From the NCBI RefSeq assembly GCF_030162935.1, contig NZ_JASAUZ010000001.1, positions 620,001 to 684,000 on the forward strand: a DNA stretch of 64,000 nt. Reading direction: 5' to 3'. Below are positions 27,115-37,639 of the stretch, piece after piece (position 1 is the first letter of the stretch; each line of letters starts with the position of its first letter). Source of the stretch: Comamonas halotolerans (GTDB lineage: Bacteria; Pseudomonadota; Gammaproteobacteria; Burkholderiales; Burkholderiaceae_C). The position numbers and the translations under genes were made by a program. Under the pieces are notes generated by a model. It did not search any database. It saw only the letters and a list, made by a program, of their open reading frames with translations, and was not told the DNA's origin.

Positions 27115-28251
27115 TCAATGCAGCACCACCATATTGTCACGGTGCACCATTTCTGGCTCACCACGATAACCCAGCAATTGCTCCACTTCCGACGAAGCGT
27201 GCTTGCACAGCAGACGCGCTTCAGAGCTGGAGTAATTGGCCAAACCCCGTGCAATCTCCTTGCCTGCTGCATCGCGCACTGCAATCACATCGCCCCGAGA
27301 AAAATCGCCTTCTACTGCGACCATACCCACAGGTAGCAAGCTCTTGCCCGCTGCTTGCAACTTTTGCACCGCTCCGGCATCAATGAAGACCGATCCATGC
27401 AATTGCAAATGGTCCATCATCCATTGTTTGCGTGCCTGATTTTTGTGCGTAGGAGCCACCAGCAATGTACCAATCACCTCGCCACGAATCAGACGTAAAA
27501 GAACATCTGGCTCACGACCCCAGGCAATGACTGTGGACGTTCCGGAACCCGCAGCCCGTTTGGCGGCCAGAATTTTGGTCAACATGCCCCCTTTACCAAT
27601 GCTTGAGCCTGCACCACCTGCCATGGCCTCCAGCGCCGAGTCACCAGCCTGCGCCTCGTGCACAAACTTGGCATCGGGGTTGCTGCGGGGGTCCGCGGTA
27701 TACAAGCCCTTTTGATCAGTCAGGATCACATAGGCATCGGCATCTACCAAATTGGCCACCAACGCTCCCAAGGTGTCGTTGTCGCCAAACTTGATTTCAT
27801 CATTCACAACGGTATCGTTTTCATTGATAACCGGCACCACACCCAATCGCAACAAAGTCAGCAAGGTTGAGCGCGCATTCAGATAACGCTCTCTATCGGC
27901 CAGGTCTGCATGAGTGAGCAGCACTTGCGCACTGCCGACGTTGTGAGTGCGCAGCTTGGTTTCATACATCTGAACCAACCCCATCTGCCCCACGGCTGCC
28001 GCTGCCTGCAACTCGTGAATTTCCTTGGGACGCGCAGCCCATCCCAGGCGCTTCATGCCTTCCGCCACCGCACCGCTGGAGACCATGATCACCTCACGGC
28101 GAATACCATCATCACCATGTACAAGGGCCGCCAATTGGCGCGACCACTCTTCAATGGCTGCTTCATCGAGGCCACGCCCCTCATTGGTCACCAGACTGGA
28201 GCCGACCTTGACTACGATGCGACGCGCATCCTGCAAAACACGGGAAGACAT
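27115..28251 (-). CDS. proB: Glutamate 5-kinase
   Basis: A 378-residue enzyme that phosphorylates glutamate, the first step of proline synthesis. The amino-acid-kinase domain starts [13 protein letters not shown] (about 14-26), with [11 protein letters not shown] and DNDTLGA as substrate-binding segments. A C-terminal PUA domain (about 275-360: [19 protein letters not shown]) is present, as in E. coli ProB (367 residues). ATG at 28251. It lies downstream of obgE on the same strand; proA is not adjacent. Confidence 0.97.
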   Translation of the reverse strand: MSSRVLQDARRIVVKVGSSLVTNEGRGLDEAAIEEWSRQLAALVHGDDGIRREVIMVSSGAVAEGMKRLGWAARPKEIHELQAAAAVGQMGLVQMYETKLRTHNVGSAQVLLTHADLADRERYLNARSTLLTLLRLGVVPVINENDTVVNDEIKFGDNDTLGALVANLVDADAYVILTDQKGLYTADPRSNPDAKFVHEAQAGDSALEAMAGGAGSSIGKGGMLTKILAAKRAAGSGTSTVIAWGREPDVLLRLIRGEVIGTLLVAPTHKNQARKQWMMDHLQLHGSVFIDAGAVQKLQAAGKSLLPVGMVAVEGDFSRGDVIAVRDAAGKEIARGLANYSSSEARLLCKHASSEVEQLLGYRGEPEMVHRDNMVVLH

Positions 28252-28333
28252 GATTGTGAGTTTTTATGGCGACAAGCACTTATCAAACAACAAGTACTTG
28301 CCGCTATTAATCAAGAAGCAATAAGCCTGCGCT

Positions 28334-29832
<1,499 letters not shown>

Positions 29833-29850
29833 GACTTAGCTCCTTGGGAA

Positions 29851-30162
29851 TTAAGCGGCAATCGCCACAATTTGCAGTTCTGTGAACTGCTGGCGATGGC
29901 CTTGGTGCTTGGCGTAGTGCTTACGACGACGCAGCTTGAAGATGCGTACCTTGTCGTGCTTGCCGTGAGCAACCACAGTTGCCTTCACAGATGCGCCGGA
30001 CACCAGGGGTGTGCCAACCTTCAGTTCTGCGCCGTTGCCGACTGCCAAAACTTGGTCGATCACGATTTCCTGGCCTACGTCCGCAGCAATCTGTTCTACC
30101 TTGATTTTTTCGCCAGCGGCAACGCGATACTGCTTGCCACCGGTTTTTATGACCGCGTACAT
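29851..30162 (-). CDS. rplU: 50S ribosomal protein L21
   Basis: A 103-residue ribosomal protein. [20 protein letters not shown] is the standard N-terminus and the C-terminal [14 protein letters not shown] binds 23S rRNA. The ATG at 30162 has AAAGAGG upstream (minus strand), and the longer frame to 30261 is not used. First gene of the L21-L27 unit. Confidence 0.99.
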   Translation of the reverse strand: MYAVIKTGGKQYRVAAGEKIKVEQIAADVGQEIVIDQVLAVGNGAELKVGTPLVSGASVKATVVAHGKHDKVRIFKLRRRKHYAKHQGHRQQFTELQIVAIAA

Positions 30163-30217
30163 GTAAACCTCTTTCGATTCTTGAGTCTCCGTAGACGAAT
30201 TTCCACGGAAGCCGACT

Positions 30218-30223
30218 ATTGTA
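30218..30223 (-). promoter_or_regulatory. Candidate -10 of the rplU promoter
   Basis: TACAAT on the minus strand, 55 bases upstream of the rplU start. The -35 is weak (TTAGAC at a long spacing). Confidence 0.35.
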
Positions 30224-30289
30224 CGCACAAACACCTTTTCACGTCTAAGCCTCACCCCCATTCCCGCTAGGACATTCGGCAGCTCTTCC

Positions 30290-30295
30290 TATAAT
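30290..30295 (+). promoter_or_regulatory. Candidate -10 of the ispB promoter
   Basis: Perfect TATAAT in the divergent rplU/ispB gap, 25 bases before the ispB start. No strong -35 is seen; TAGGAC at 16 bases spacing is the best. Confidence 0.45.
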
Positions 30296-30320
30296 CAGGC
30301 CCTCTCACGGTGGCATTACC

Positions 30321-31301
30321 TTGAAAACAGCAACTCACACCTCCAATCCACTCGCTCTGATTGCCGAAGACATGCAGGCTCTGGATCGCGTCATCGCCCA
30401 GCGATTGACCAGCAGCGTCCCCCTGATCGGCCAGATTTCCCACTACATCATTGCAGCGGGCGGCAAGCGTCTGCGTCCCGCTTTGCTTTTGATGGTGAGT
30501 AACGCTTTGGGCGACAGCAACCCCATCAAATATTCACTGGCAACCGTGGTGGAGTTGATCCACACCGCAACCTTGCTGCATGACGACGTGGTCGACGAGT
30601 CCACCATGCGCCGAGGACGTCCGACTGCAAACGAATCTTTTGGCAATCCAGCAAGTGTCTTGGTGGGCGACTTTCTGCATACGCGCTCGTTCCAGATGAT
30701 GGTCGAAGCGGGCAATATGCGCATTCTGCGAGTATTGTCCGAGGCGACCAATATCATTGCCGAAGGAGAGGTCCAGCAATTGATCAACACGCACGATGCC
30801 TCACTCGATGAAGCCGGTTATCTGCATGTGATTCGCTCCAAGACCGCAAAACTGTTTGAAGCCAGCACACAGATTGCAGCAATCCTGGCCGGTGCCAACG
30901 CGGAGGTTGAAACAGCTTGTGCCACCTTCGGGCAAGCATTGGGCACCGCTTTTCAGATCATTGATGATGTGCTGGACTACGATGGCGATGCACAAGAAAT
31001 GGGCAAGAATCTGGGTGATGATTTGCGCGAAGGTAAATGCACATTGCCACTGATCATTGCCATGCAACGTGCAAACACAGAAGATGCTCAAACCGTGCGC
31101 AATGCTATCGAACAAGGTTCGACGGATCAGTTGCAAAACATTTTGCGCATTGTCAAAGCGACAGGAGCACTGGAGGCAACTCGCCAAGCTGCACACAATG
31201 AAGCCACTCGCGCTATTGATGCTCTCAAGAAGCTACCTGTGAACGCTTACACACAAGCCATGGAACAGCTCGCATCTCAGCTTTTGCTACGCCGCACATA
31301 G
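30321..31301 (+). CDS. ispB: Polyprenyl (octaprenyl) diphosphate synthase
   Basis: A 326-residue trans-prenyltransferase that makes the ubiquinone side chain. The first aspartate-rich motif is DDVVD (88-92) and the second lies in FQIIDDVLDYDGD (about 210-222). GGKRLRP (48-54) and the MRRGRPT region are present. The start appears to be TTG: the first in-frame ATG (30372) would remove the conserved LALIAEDM segment, and a GGTGG sits about 10 bases ahead of the TTG. UbiE in this window acts later in the same pathway. Confidence 0.95.
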   Translation: MKTATHTSNPLALIAEDMQALDRVIAQRLTSSVPLIGQISHYIIAAGGKRLRPALLLMVSNALGDSNPIKYSLATVVELIHTATLLHDDVVDESTMRRGRPTANESFGNPASVLVGDFLHTRSFQMMVEAGNMRILRVLSEATNIIAEGEVQQLINTHDASLDEAGYLHVIRSKTAKLFEASTQIAAILAGANAEVETACATFGQALGTAFQIIDDVLDYDGDAQEMGKNLGDDLREGKCTLPLIIAMQRANTEDAQTVRNAIEQGSTDQLQNILRIVKATGALEATRQAAHNEATRAIDALKKLPVNAYTQAMEQLASQLLLRRT

Positions 31302-31349
31302 TCATGTAAGCAACGAAATGCGCACTTTATCCCGAGCGCATCAAAACAT

Positions 31350-31383
31350 ATGCAAAAAGCCTGCTGACGCAGGCTTTTTGCAT
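31350..31383. terminator. Intrinsic terminator after ispB
   Basis: A 15-bp perfect stem, ATGCAAAAAGCCTGC (31350-31364) and its complement (31369-31383), around loop TGAC. Confidence 0.92.
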
Positions 31384-31425
31384 CTATACAGCTGCACGGT
31401 GATGGGTGATGATTCTAGGTCATGC

Positions 31426-31455
31426 CCCTTGAATCCGGGGGCCCTTGAATCTGGG
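31426..31455 (+). repeat. Tandem 14-bp direct repeats at the pilB start
   Basis: CCCTTGAATCCGGG (31426-31439) and CCCTTGAATCTGGG (31442-31455) differ at one base, repeat every 16 bp and end two bases before the pilB ATG. They occupy the place of the ribosome-binding site, which otherwise lacks a clear Shine-Dalgarno. Confidence 0.75.
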
Positions 31456-31457
31456 CA

Positions 31458-33200
31458 ATGACAACCGTAACACCATCTACCTCTCTCACTTCAACCTCAC
31501 CATCCGCACTTACTGGTTTAGCCCGCGCCTTGGTCAACGCGGGACATCTGTCTGAAGCGGTGGCAGAGGAAGTGTCACGCAAGGCCAATGCCAACAAGCA
31601 AAGCTTTGTCTCCCAACTAATCTCAGGGGGTCAACTTTCGGCAAAGGAGCTAGCGCATTGCATATCACGCATTTTCAGTACCCCTTTGCTGGATTTAGAC
31701 GCCGTCGATCCGGTGCGCTTGCCTAAGGATTTGCTCGACACGAAGATGTGCGCAAGCCACAAGGTATTGCCATTACTAAAACGTGACAACCGACTGTACG
31801 TTGCAACCGCAGACCCATCCGACCAAGAAGCTGCTGAAAAAATCAAGTTCACGGCACAAATGGGGGTGAACTGGATCATTGTGGAGTATGACAAGCTGTC
31901 ACACCTAGTGGAGGCTGCCAGCAAAAATGTGACCGAAGCACTGGATTCCTATAGCAGTGATAGTGAATTCCAGTTTGACGACATCAAAGATATCCCTGAG
32001 ACAGACGATAAAGACCTGGGTGCAGCAGAAGTCGAAGATGCACCCATAGTGAAGTTTCTGCACAAAATGCTTATTGATGCCTTCAACATGCGGGCATCGG
32101 ACTTGCACTTCGAACCTTACGAACACACTTACCGCGTGCGGTTTCGCATTGATGGTGAGTTGCGTGAAATTGCAACACCGCCCATTGCCATCAAGGAAAA
32201 GCTGGCCTCACGCATCAAGGTTATCTCGCGCCTGGACATTTCCGAAAAGCGGGTCCCCCAAGACGGACGCATGAAGCTCAAAATAGGAGCGGACCGCGTC
32301 ATTGACTTTCGTGTCTCCACACTGCCTACGCTGTTTGGCGAAAAAATCGTGATCCGCATTCTGGACCCAAGTAGCGCCAAGATGGGTATCGATGCATTGG
32401 GTTATGAGGCCGAAGAAAAGAAACGTTTGCTGGATGCCATTCAGCGTCCCTACGGCATGATTTTGGTAACTGGTCCAACAGGCTCTGGTAAGACAGTCTC
32501 TCTCTACAGTTGCTTGAACTTGCTCAACAAGCCCGGTGTCAATATTTCAACGGCCGAAGATCCGTCTGAAATCAATATGCCTGGCGTGAATCAGGTCAAT
32601 GTCAACGAGAAAGCAGGGCTGACCTTTGCTGCCGCGCTCAAATCCTTTCTGCGCCAGGATCCGGACATCATCATGGTCGGGGAAATCCGCGATCTGGAAA
32701 CAGCAGACATTTCCATCAAAGCTGCGCAAACCGGTCACTTGGTGCTTTCAACACTGCATACCAACGACGCTCCCACCACGCTGACCCGCATGCGCAACAT
32801 GGGAATTGCGCCATTCAACATTGCCTCCAGCGTGATCTTGATTACTGCCCAGCGTCTGGCTCGGCGTCTGTGCGCGCAGTGCAAACAGCCCAGCGATGTG
32901 CCTGATGAAACCTTGCTGGAAGCAGGTTTTACAGAAGAAGACCTTGACAGATCTTGGGTGCCCTACAAAGCAGTGGGCTGCAGCGCTTGCAATAACGGCT
33001 ACAAAGGTCGAGTAGGCATCTATCAGGTCATGCCCATTTCCGAAGAGATACAGCAAATCATTTTGCGCGATGGCAGCGCTTTGGATATTGCAGCCCAAGC
33101 CAAGCTGGAGGGCGTGAAGTCATTGCGTGAGTCCGGTCTGGACAAAGTGAAAGCAGGTGTGACTTCATTGGAGGAGGTTTTAGCCGTCACCAATCTCTAA
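31458..33200 (+). CDS. pilB: Type IV pilus assembly ATPase PilB
   Basis: A 580-residue hexameric extension ATPase of the type IVa pilus. The N-terminal MshEN/N1-type domain covers about 20-160. The GspE core has Walker A GPTGSGKT (339-346), Asp box and Walker B around DPDIIMVGEIRD (about 403-414), and His box TGHLVLSTLHTN. The zinc tetracysteine has CAQC and CSAC pairs at about 470-505. It begins the pilB-pilC-pilD set; no major pilin gene is in the window. A tandem repeat overlaps its translation start. Confidence 0.97.
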   Translation: MTTVTPSTSLTSTSPSALTGLARALVNAGHLSEAVAEEVSRKANANKQSFVSQLISGGQLSAKELAHCISRIFSTPLLDLDAVDPVRLPKDLLDTKMCASHKVLPLLKRDNRLYVATADPSDQEAAEKIKFTAQMGVNWIIVEYDKLSHLVEAASKNVTEALDSYSSDSEFQFDDIKDIPETDDKDLGAAEVEDAPIVKFLHKMLIDAFNMRASDLHFEPYEHTYRVRFRIDGELREIATPPIAIKEKLASRIKVISRLDISEKRVPQDGRMKLKIGADRVIDFRVSTLPTLFGEKIVIRILDPSSAKMGIDALGYEAEEKKRLLDAIQRPYGMILVTGPTGSGKTVSLYSCLNLLNKPGVNISTAEDPSEINMPGVNQVNVNEKAGLTFAAALKSFLRQDPDIIMVGEIRDLETADISIKAAQTGHLVLSTLHTNDAPTTLTRMRNMGIAPFNIASSVILITAQRLARRLCAQCKQPSDVPDETLLEAGFTEEDLDRSWVPYKAVGCSACNNGYKGRVGIYQVMPISEEIQQIILRDGSALDIAAQAKLEGVKSLRESGLDKVKAGVTSLEEVLAVTNL

Positions 33201-33281
33201 CGCCGACACATTCACGCAGCAGCACTACCAGTTGCAAGCAACTGCTAGCACAACAATATTGATCGCAGAGGGAACAGCGCT

Positions 33282-34505
33282 ATGGCATACGCAGCAACGG
33301 GCAAAGCCAATGCCAAAGAATTTATCTTTGAGTGGACTGGCAAAGACCGACAAGGCAAGGAAATTCACGGAGAAATGAGAGCCTCTGGCGAAGCACAAGT
33401 CCAGGCCTCGCTACGCCGCCAGGGTATCTTCATGACCAAGCTGAAAAAACGCAGCATGCGAGCTGGCAAGAGGATCAAACCCAAAGACATTGCGCTGTTC
33501 ACCCGGCAAATGGCCACCATGATGAAGGCAGGGGTGCCTCTGCTGCAGTCCTTTGACATCGTGGGACGCGGCAACGCCAATGCCAGCGTAACCAAACTAC
33601 TTAACGATATTCGCCAAGATGTGGAGACCGGTACCGCTTTGAGCATGGCATTTCGCAAACACCCCATGTATTTCGATGCGTTGTATTGCAACCTGATTGA
33701 GGCAGGTGAAGCCGCTGGTATTTTGGAAACGTTGATGGATCGTTTGGCTACTTACATGGAAAAGACCGAGGCCATCAAAGGTAAAATCAAGTCTGCGCTG
33801 ATGTACCCGATCTCGGTGATCATCGTAGCCTTTATCGTGGTGACTGTGATCATGATTTTTGTGATTCCAGCTTTCAAGGAAGTTTTCACTTCCTTTGGCG
33901 CGGACCTTCCTGCACCAACGTTGCTGGTAATGGGAATCAGCGAATTCTTTGTCGAATACTGGTGGCTGATTTTCGGAGTGATTGGCGGCAGCATCTACTT
34001 TTTCATGCAAGCCTGGAAGCGCAGTCCCAAGGTTCAGCGCGTCATGGACCGTTTACTCTTGAAGATGCCGATCTTCGGCGTACTGATCGACAAATCCTGC
34101 GTTGCACGCTGGACACGAACACTCTCCACGATGTTCGCTGCAGGCGTTCCCTTGGTTGAAGCATTGGATTCAGTGGGTGGCGCTTCCGGCAACAGTGTGT
34201 ACAAAGAAGCCACGGACCGCATTCAAAACGAGGTATCAACCGGCACCAGTTTGAACATTGCCATGAGCAACAGCAATGTATTCCCTTCCATGGTGCTGCA
34301 GATGTGTGCGATTGGCGAAGAATCAGGCTCAATCGATCACATGCTGAGCAAAGCTGCTGACTTTTATGAACAAGAAGTCGATGAAATGGTTTCGGGGCTC
34401 TCCAGCCTGATGGAACCCATCATCATCGTTTTCCTGGGCGGCATTATTGGCGGCATCGTAGTGGCAATGTACCTGCCCATCTTCAAGCTGGGACAGGTGG
34501 TTTGA
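33282..34505 (+). CDS. pilC: Type IV pilus inner-membrane platform protein PilC
   Basis: A 407-residue GspF-family platform protein on which PilB turns. Two cytoplasmic GspF domains (about 75-200 and 280-400; FTRQMATMMKAGVPLLQSFD and WTRTLSTMFAAGVPLVEALD) alternate with membrane helices near 175-195, 225-245 and 380-400. An N-terminal extension holds the FEWTGKDRQGKEIHGE segment. The ATG at 33282 has GAGGGAAC upstream. A 16-bp palindrome (33229-33244) lies in the 81-base gap after pilB. Its TGA overlaps the pilD ATG. Confidence 0.97.
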   Translation: MAYAATGKANAKEFIFEWTGKDRQGKEIHGEMRASGEAQVQASLRRQGIFMTKLKKRSMRAGKRIKPKDIALFTRQMATMMKAGVPLLQSFDIVGRGNANASVTKLLNDIRQDVETGTALSMAFRKHPMYFDALYCNLIEAGEAAGILETLMDRLATYMEKTEAIKGKIKSALMYPISVIIVAFIVVTVIMIFVIPAFKEVFTSFGADLPAPTLLVMGISEFFVEYWWLIFGVIGGSIYFFMQAWKRSPKVQRVMDRLLLKMPIFGVLIDKSCVARWTRTLSTMFAAGVPLVEALDSVGGASGNSVYKEATDRIQNEVSTGTSLNIAMSNSNVFPSMVLQMCAIGEESGSIDHMLSKAADFYEQEVDEMVSGLSSLMEPIIIVFLGGIIGGIVVAMYLPIFKLGQVV

Positions 34506-35374
34506 TGCATTCTTTTGTAGTGGGATATATTGCTCTGGCAGCTTTGCTGGGCTTGCTTATAGGTAGCTTTTTGAACGTCGTCATCCATCGCTTGCCACAA
34601 ATGATGGAGCAGCAATGGGATGATGAATGTGCTCAACATCAAGCCCACAAAGCTGGACTGGAGCACAGTTCAGCGGCACCTACCATCACCTTGAGCTCCC
34701 CTCGCTCACGCTGCCCCCATTGCAGCCATCCGATTGCATGGTATGAAAATATTCCTGTCATCAGTTGGTTGCTTTTGCGTGGCAAATGTAAAGCTTGCAA
34801 ACAAGGCATCAGCGTGCGTTACCCGCTGGTGGAAATTGTTTGTTCACTCCTGTTTGCGTGGTGCGTGCATCACTGGGGCTGGTCTGCATCAGCTTGGGTA
34901 TGGTGTGGATTCAGTGCGACCCTGCTCACTCTGGCGATGATTGACTGGGATACCACCTACCTGCCTGATTCCCTCACACTACCTCTTCTTTGGGCTGGTT
35001 TGCTGGCCACCAGCTTAGGCTGGACCGGCATTACCCTGAGCAGCAGCCTTTGGGGCGCTGCAGTTGCTTACCTCTCGTTATGGAGCATTTACTGGGTCTT
35101 CAAGATGCTGACAGGCAAAGAAGGCATGGGCTACGGTGATTTCAAGCTTTTTGCCGCACTGGGTGCATGGTTTGGCTGGCAAGCTTTGATCCCTATGATT
35201 TTGATGGCTTCTGTGATTGGCGCCATCATTGGCATTGTGATGAAATTCAACAGCAAATTGCGTGAAGGCGGTTACATTCCTTTCGGTCCTTTCTTGGCAG
35301 GCGCTGGTTTTGCCGCCATGCTCTTTGGCTCAGAAAACATCTTGCCCCCTTTCTTGAATGCCTTGAGCGGATAG
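34505..35374 (+). CDS. pilD: Type IV prepilin peptidase and N-methyltransferase PilD
   Basis: A 289-residue membrane protease that cleaves the leader of type IV pilins and pseudopilins and methylates the new N-terminus. The cytoplasmic zinc-binding loop has CPHC (70-73) and CKAC (95-98). The two catalytic aspartates lie in TMIDWDTTYLPD-like and GMGYGDFKLFA segments. The loop before the first CxxC has an insertion rich in His and Gln (about 36-60). The ATG at 34505 shares one base with the pilC stop (TGATG). Confidence 0.97.
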   Translation: MHSFVVGYIALAALLGLLIGSFLNVVIHRLPQMMEQQWDDECAQHQAHKAGLEHSSAAPTITLSSPRSRCPHCSHPIAWYENIPVISWLLLRGKCKACKQGISVRYPLVEIVCSLLFAWCVHHWGWSASAWVWCGFSATLLTLAMIDWDTTYLPDSLTLPLLWAGLLATSLGWTGITLSSSLWGAAVAYLSLWSIYWVFKMLTGKEGMGYGDFKLFAALGAWFGWQALIPMILMASVIGAIIGIVMKFNSKLREGGYIPFGPFLAGAGFAAMLFGSENILPPFLNALSG

Positions 35375-35376
35375 AC

Positions 35377-35985
35377 ATGCAACGAGCCAAACGTATTGGA
35401 CTGACTGGTGGAATTGGCAGTGGTAAAAGCACTGTTGCGCAGTTGCTTGGCGAAAATGGTGCCGTGATCATTGATGCTGACGCCTTATCGCGCAGCCTCA
35501 CTGCAGCGGGAGGTCTCGCCATTCCCCAAATCGAGGCCGCGTTTGGTTCAGAAGCAATCGATGAAAGCGGAGCACTGGACCGAGCTTTCATGCGTAATTT
35601 GGTGTTCCAGGATCCCGGCGCACGGCAGCGCCTGGAAGCCATCATTCACCCTCTGATCGCCCATTTGACAGAACGACAAGCCCTGCAAGCGGAAGCCTGC
35701 GGTGCACCGCTGCTGGTTTTTGATGTGCCGTTGCTGGTCGAGTCTGCCCGCTGGCGTCAACAAGTTGATGCTGTGCTTGTGGTTGATTGTGAGGAAAGCA
35801 CCCAGATCCAGCGCGTCATCGCACGCAATGGCCTAGAACGCCCAGCCATAGAAAAAATCATGGCAGCTCAAGCCTCTAGACAGCAACGCCGGTCTGCAGC
35901 CGATTATGTAATCTATAACGACGCAATAGATTTCACCCAATTGCGTCAAGAAGTGCTATCAATTTCAGCGCAGTTACAGCTATGA
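35377..35985 (+). CDS. coaE: Dephospho-CoA kinase
   Basis: A 202-residue P-loop kinase for the last step of coenzyme A synthesis. Walker A GLTGGIGSGKST is at about 8-19, followed by DADALSR, and QRVIARNGL in the lid region. Starts two bases after pilD, in the pilBCD-coaE-zapD-yacG run. Confidence 0.97.
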   Translation: MQRAKRIGLTGGIGSGKSTVAQLLGENGAVIIDADALSRSLTAAGGLAIPQIEAAFGSEAIDESGALDRAFMRNLVFQDPGARQRLEAIIHPLIAHLTERQALQAEACGAPLLVFDVPLLVESARWRQQVDAVLVVDCEESTQIQRVIARNGLERPAIEKIMAAQASRQQRRSAADYVIYNDAIDFTQLRQEVLSISAQLQL

Positions 35986-36079
35986 TGGTAGCCAATGCGT
36001 CCGCAACACTTGAACTGCTGGGTGTGCTGACGCTGCAAACTCCCACTTTTCCGCCTGTGCCTATGGGGATACTGCCAGC

Positions 36080-36835
36080 GTGATTCTTTACGAGTACCCT
36101 TTCAACGAACGGTTACGCACCTATTTGCGACTGGAACAACTGTTTCGGCGTTTGTTTGAACTCGTCACACGCGAATCGCCAGTGGATCACCACTTCGCGT
36201 TGGCAACCATCTTCGAGATTATGGACGTGGCAGCCCGCGCCGACCTGAAGCTGGACCTTTTGCGTGATCTGGATCGACACAAAAGTCTTTTTGAAGGATT
36301 GCGTGACAACCCTGCAATTGCGCAAGACATGCTTGATGACATCATTGCGCAGCTGGATCATTGCTATACAGCCTTGCATGCCCAAACTGGTAAAACCGGC
36401 CAGCCGTTGACTGAAATAGATTGGCTAATGGCCATCCGCAGCCGTATTGGAATTCCTGGCGGAACAAGCAGTTTCGATCTTCCGGCCTATCACCGCTGGC
36501 AAAGCAAGCCCGCTCATGAGCGCCAGGACGACTTGCAGCAGTGGACACAATGCCTGCGGCCCCTGTCCGATTCACTTGTCTTGCTGCTAGGCTTGCTTCG
36601 CGAAACAGGCACGCCACAAAAGGTCGCTGCCACGAATGGTCAATTCATGCAGTCCCTCCCAGCAGGCAAGGCTTACCAGCTGCTGCGCCTACGTATTGAC
36701 TCTGATTCTGGACTGATTCCGGAAATCAGCGCCAATCGCTTGATGGTGTCTGTGCGTCTGGTACGACCCAACGAAAGTGGCAGCCTGCAATCGACCACGG
36801 AAAACGCGGTTTTCGAACTCACACTGTGCGCCTAA
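36080..36835 (+). CDS. zapD: Cell division protein ZapD
   Basis: A 251-residue FtsZ-crosslinking protein of the divisome. The N-terminus [21 protein letters not shown] and the central [28 protein letters not shown] are family hallmarks. The start is GTG at 36080; no ATG fits the conserved N-terminus. It follows coaE by 94 bases and precedes yacG. Confidence 0.95.
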   Translation: MILYEYPFNERLRTYLRLEQLFRRLFELVTRESPVDHHFALATIFEIMDVAARADLKLDLLRDLDRHKSLFEGLRDNPAIAQDMLDDIIAQLDHCYTALHAQTGKTGQPLTEIDWLMAIRSRIGIPGGTSSFDLPAYHRWQSKPAHERQDDLQQWTQCLRPLSDSLVLLLGLLRETGTPQKVAATNGQFMQSLPAGKAYQLLRLRIDSDSGLIPEISANRLMVSVRLVRPNESGSLQSTTENAVFELTLCA

Positions 36836-36861
36836 GCGCCTGCCTGTGTCAGACTGTGAGC

Positions 36862-37071
36862 ATGAGCAACAACACTGCGAACTCAACCACCGTGAAGTGC
36901 CCCACATGTGGAGGCCCAAGTCTGTTTGCGCCATCGAATGCATCGCGCCCCTTTTGCAGCATACGCTGCAAAGACATAGATTTGGGCGCCTGGGCGGCGG
37001 AAGAGTTTCGCGTTCCAGCACAACCGCCTCAAGACAATACATACGGTGATCCACGCACTGAAAACGATTAA
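36862..37071 (+). CDS. yacG: DNA gyrase inhibitor YacG (zinc-binding)
   Basis: A 69-residue zinc protein that in E. coli binds GyrB and blocks DNA binding by gyrase. The four-Cys zinc site is KCPTCGG and [14 protein letters not shown]. The ATG at 36862 lies 26 bases after zapD. An intrinsic terminator follows. Confidence 0.95.
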   Translation: MSNNTANSTTVKCPTCGGPSLFAPSNASRPFCSIRCKDIDLGAWAAEEFRVPAQPPQDNTYGDPRTEND

Positions 37072-37095
37072 TTCACAGCCATCACCAATACCCAT

Positions 37096-37136
37096 GAAAA
37101 AGGGTTTCAGATAGCAGTTATCTGAAACCCTTTTTC
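37096..37136. terminator. Bidirectional terminator between yacG and mutT
   Basis: An 18-bp perfect stem, GAAAAAGGGTTTCAGATA (37096-37113) and its complement (37119-37136), with a 5-base loop. Confidence 0.92.
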
Positions 37137-37163
37137 TTTTTCTAAACGATGAACACTTCGTTT

Positions 37164-37622
37164 TTACACAGCTTGTGCTGCATATACACTGGCATCAAAA
37201 GGAAGCCCTCTCTCTTCGCTCAGCCACTGCAACACGGGCAGAGATCCCTCCAGCACTGGTCGCACCTGCAGCGGCAACTGCTGCCATGCCATCTGCTGTC
37301 CTTCCAGCATGGCAAAGTCGCCCTCCCACTGCGTGATCTTGCACCAGTGCAGCCGCACCAAGGCATGGCTGTACGCATGCTCCGTCACCTTCCAAGGCAG
37401 GCAATTGGTGATGGTGATACCAATTTCCTCCTGCAACTCACGGCGCAGAGCCTGCTCCACGGTTTCGTCTGCTTCAAGCTTTCCCCCAGGGAACTCCCAC
37501 CAACCCGCACGCGGTTTTCCCGCAGGGCGACTAGTGATCAGCAAAGCTCCATCACTTTCACGAATCAGCACGCCCACGGCAACTTCGGTGTGTTTGCGTT
37601 CAGAAGAAGTGGAATCAGTCAC
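37164..37622 (-). CDS. mutT: MutT-like Nudix hydrolase (8-oxo-dGTP diphosphatase)
   Basis: About 152 residues. The Nudix box GGKLEADETVEQALRRELQEEIGI is intact, preceded by WWEFP, as in MutT, which clears oxidised GTP and dGTP. There is no ATG near the start: GTG at 37622 gives MTDSTSSERKHTEVAVGVLI, which looks natural; TTG at 37628 or TTG at 37643 (overlapping the stop of the upstream ATPase gene) are alternatives. The function of the upstream ATPase gene is not obviously related. Confidence 0.9.
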   Translation of the reverse strand: MTDSTSSERKHTEVAVGVLIRESDGALLITSRPAGKPRAGWWEFPGGKLEADETVEQALRRELQEEIGITITNCLPWKVTEHAYSHALVRLHWCKITQWEGDFAMLEGQQMAWQQLPLQVRPVLEGSLPVLQWLSEERGLPFDASVYAAQAV

Positions 37623-37639
37623 AGTCAAAACTGGCTTTC

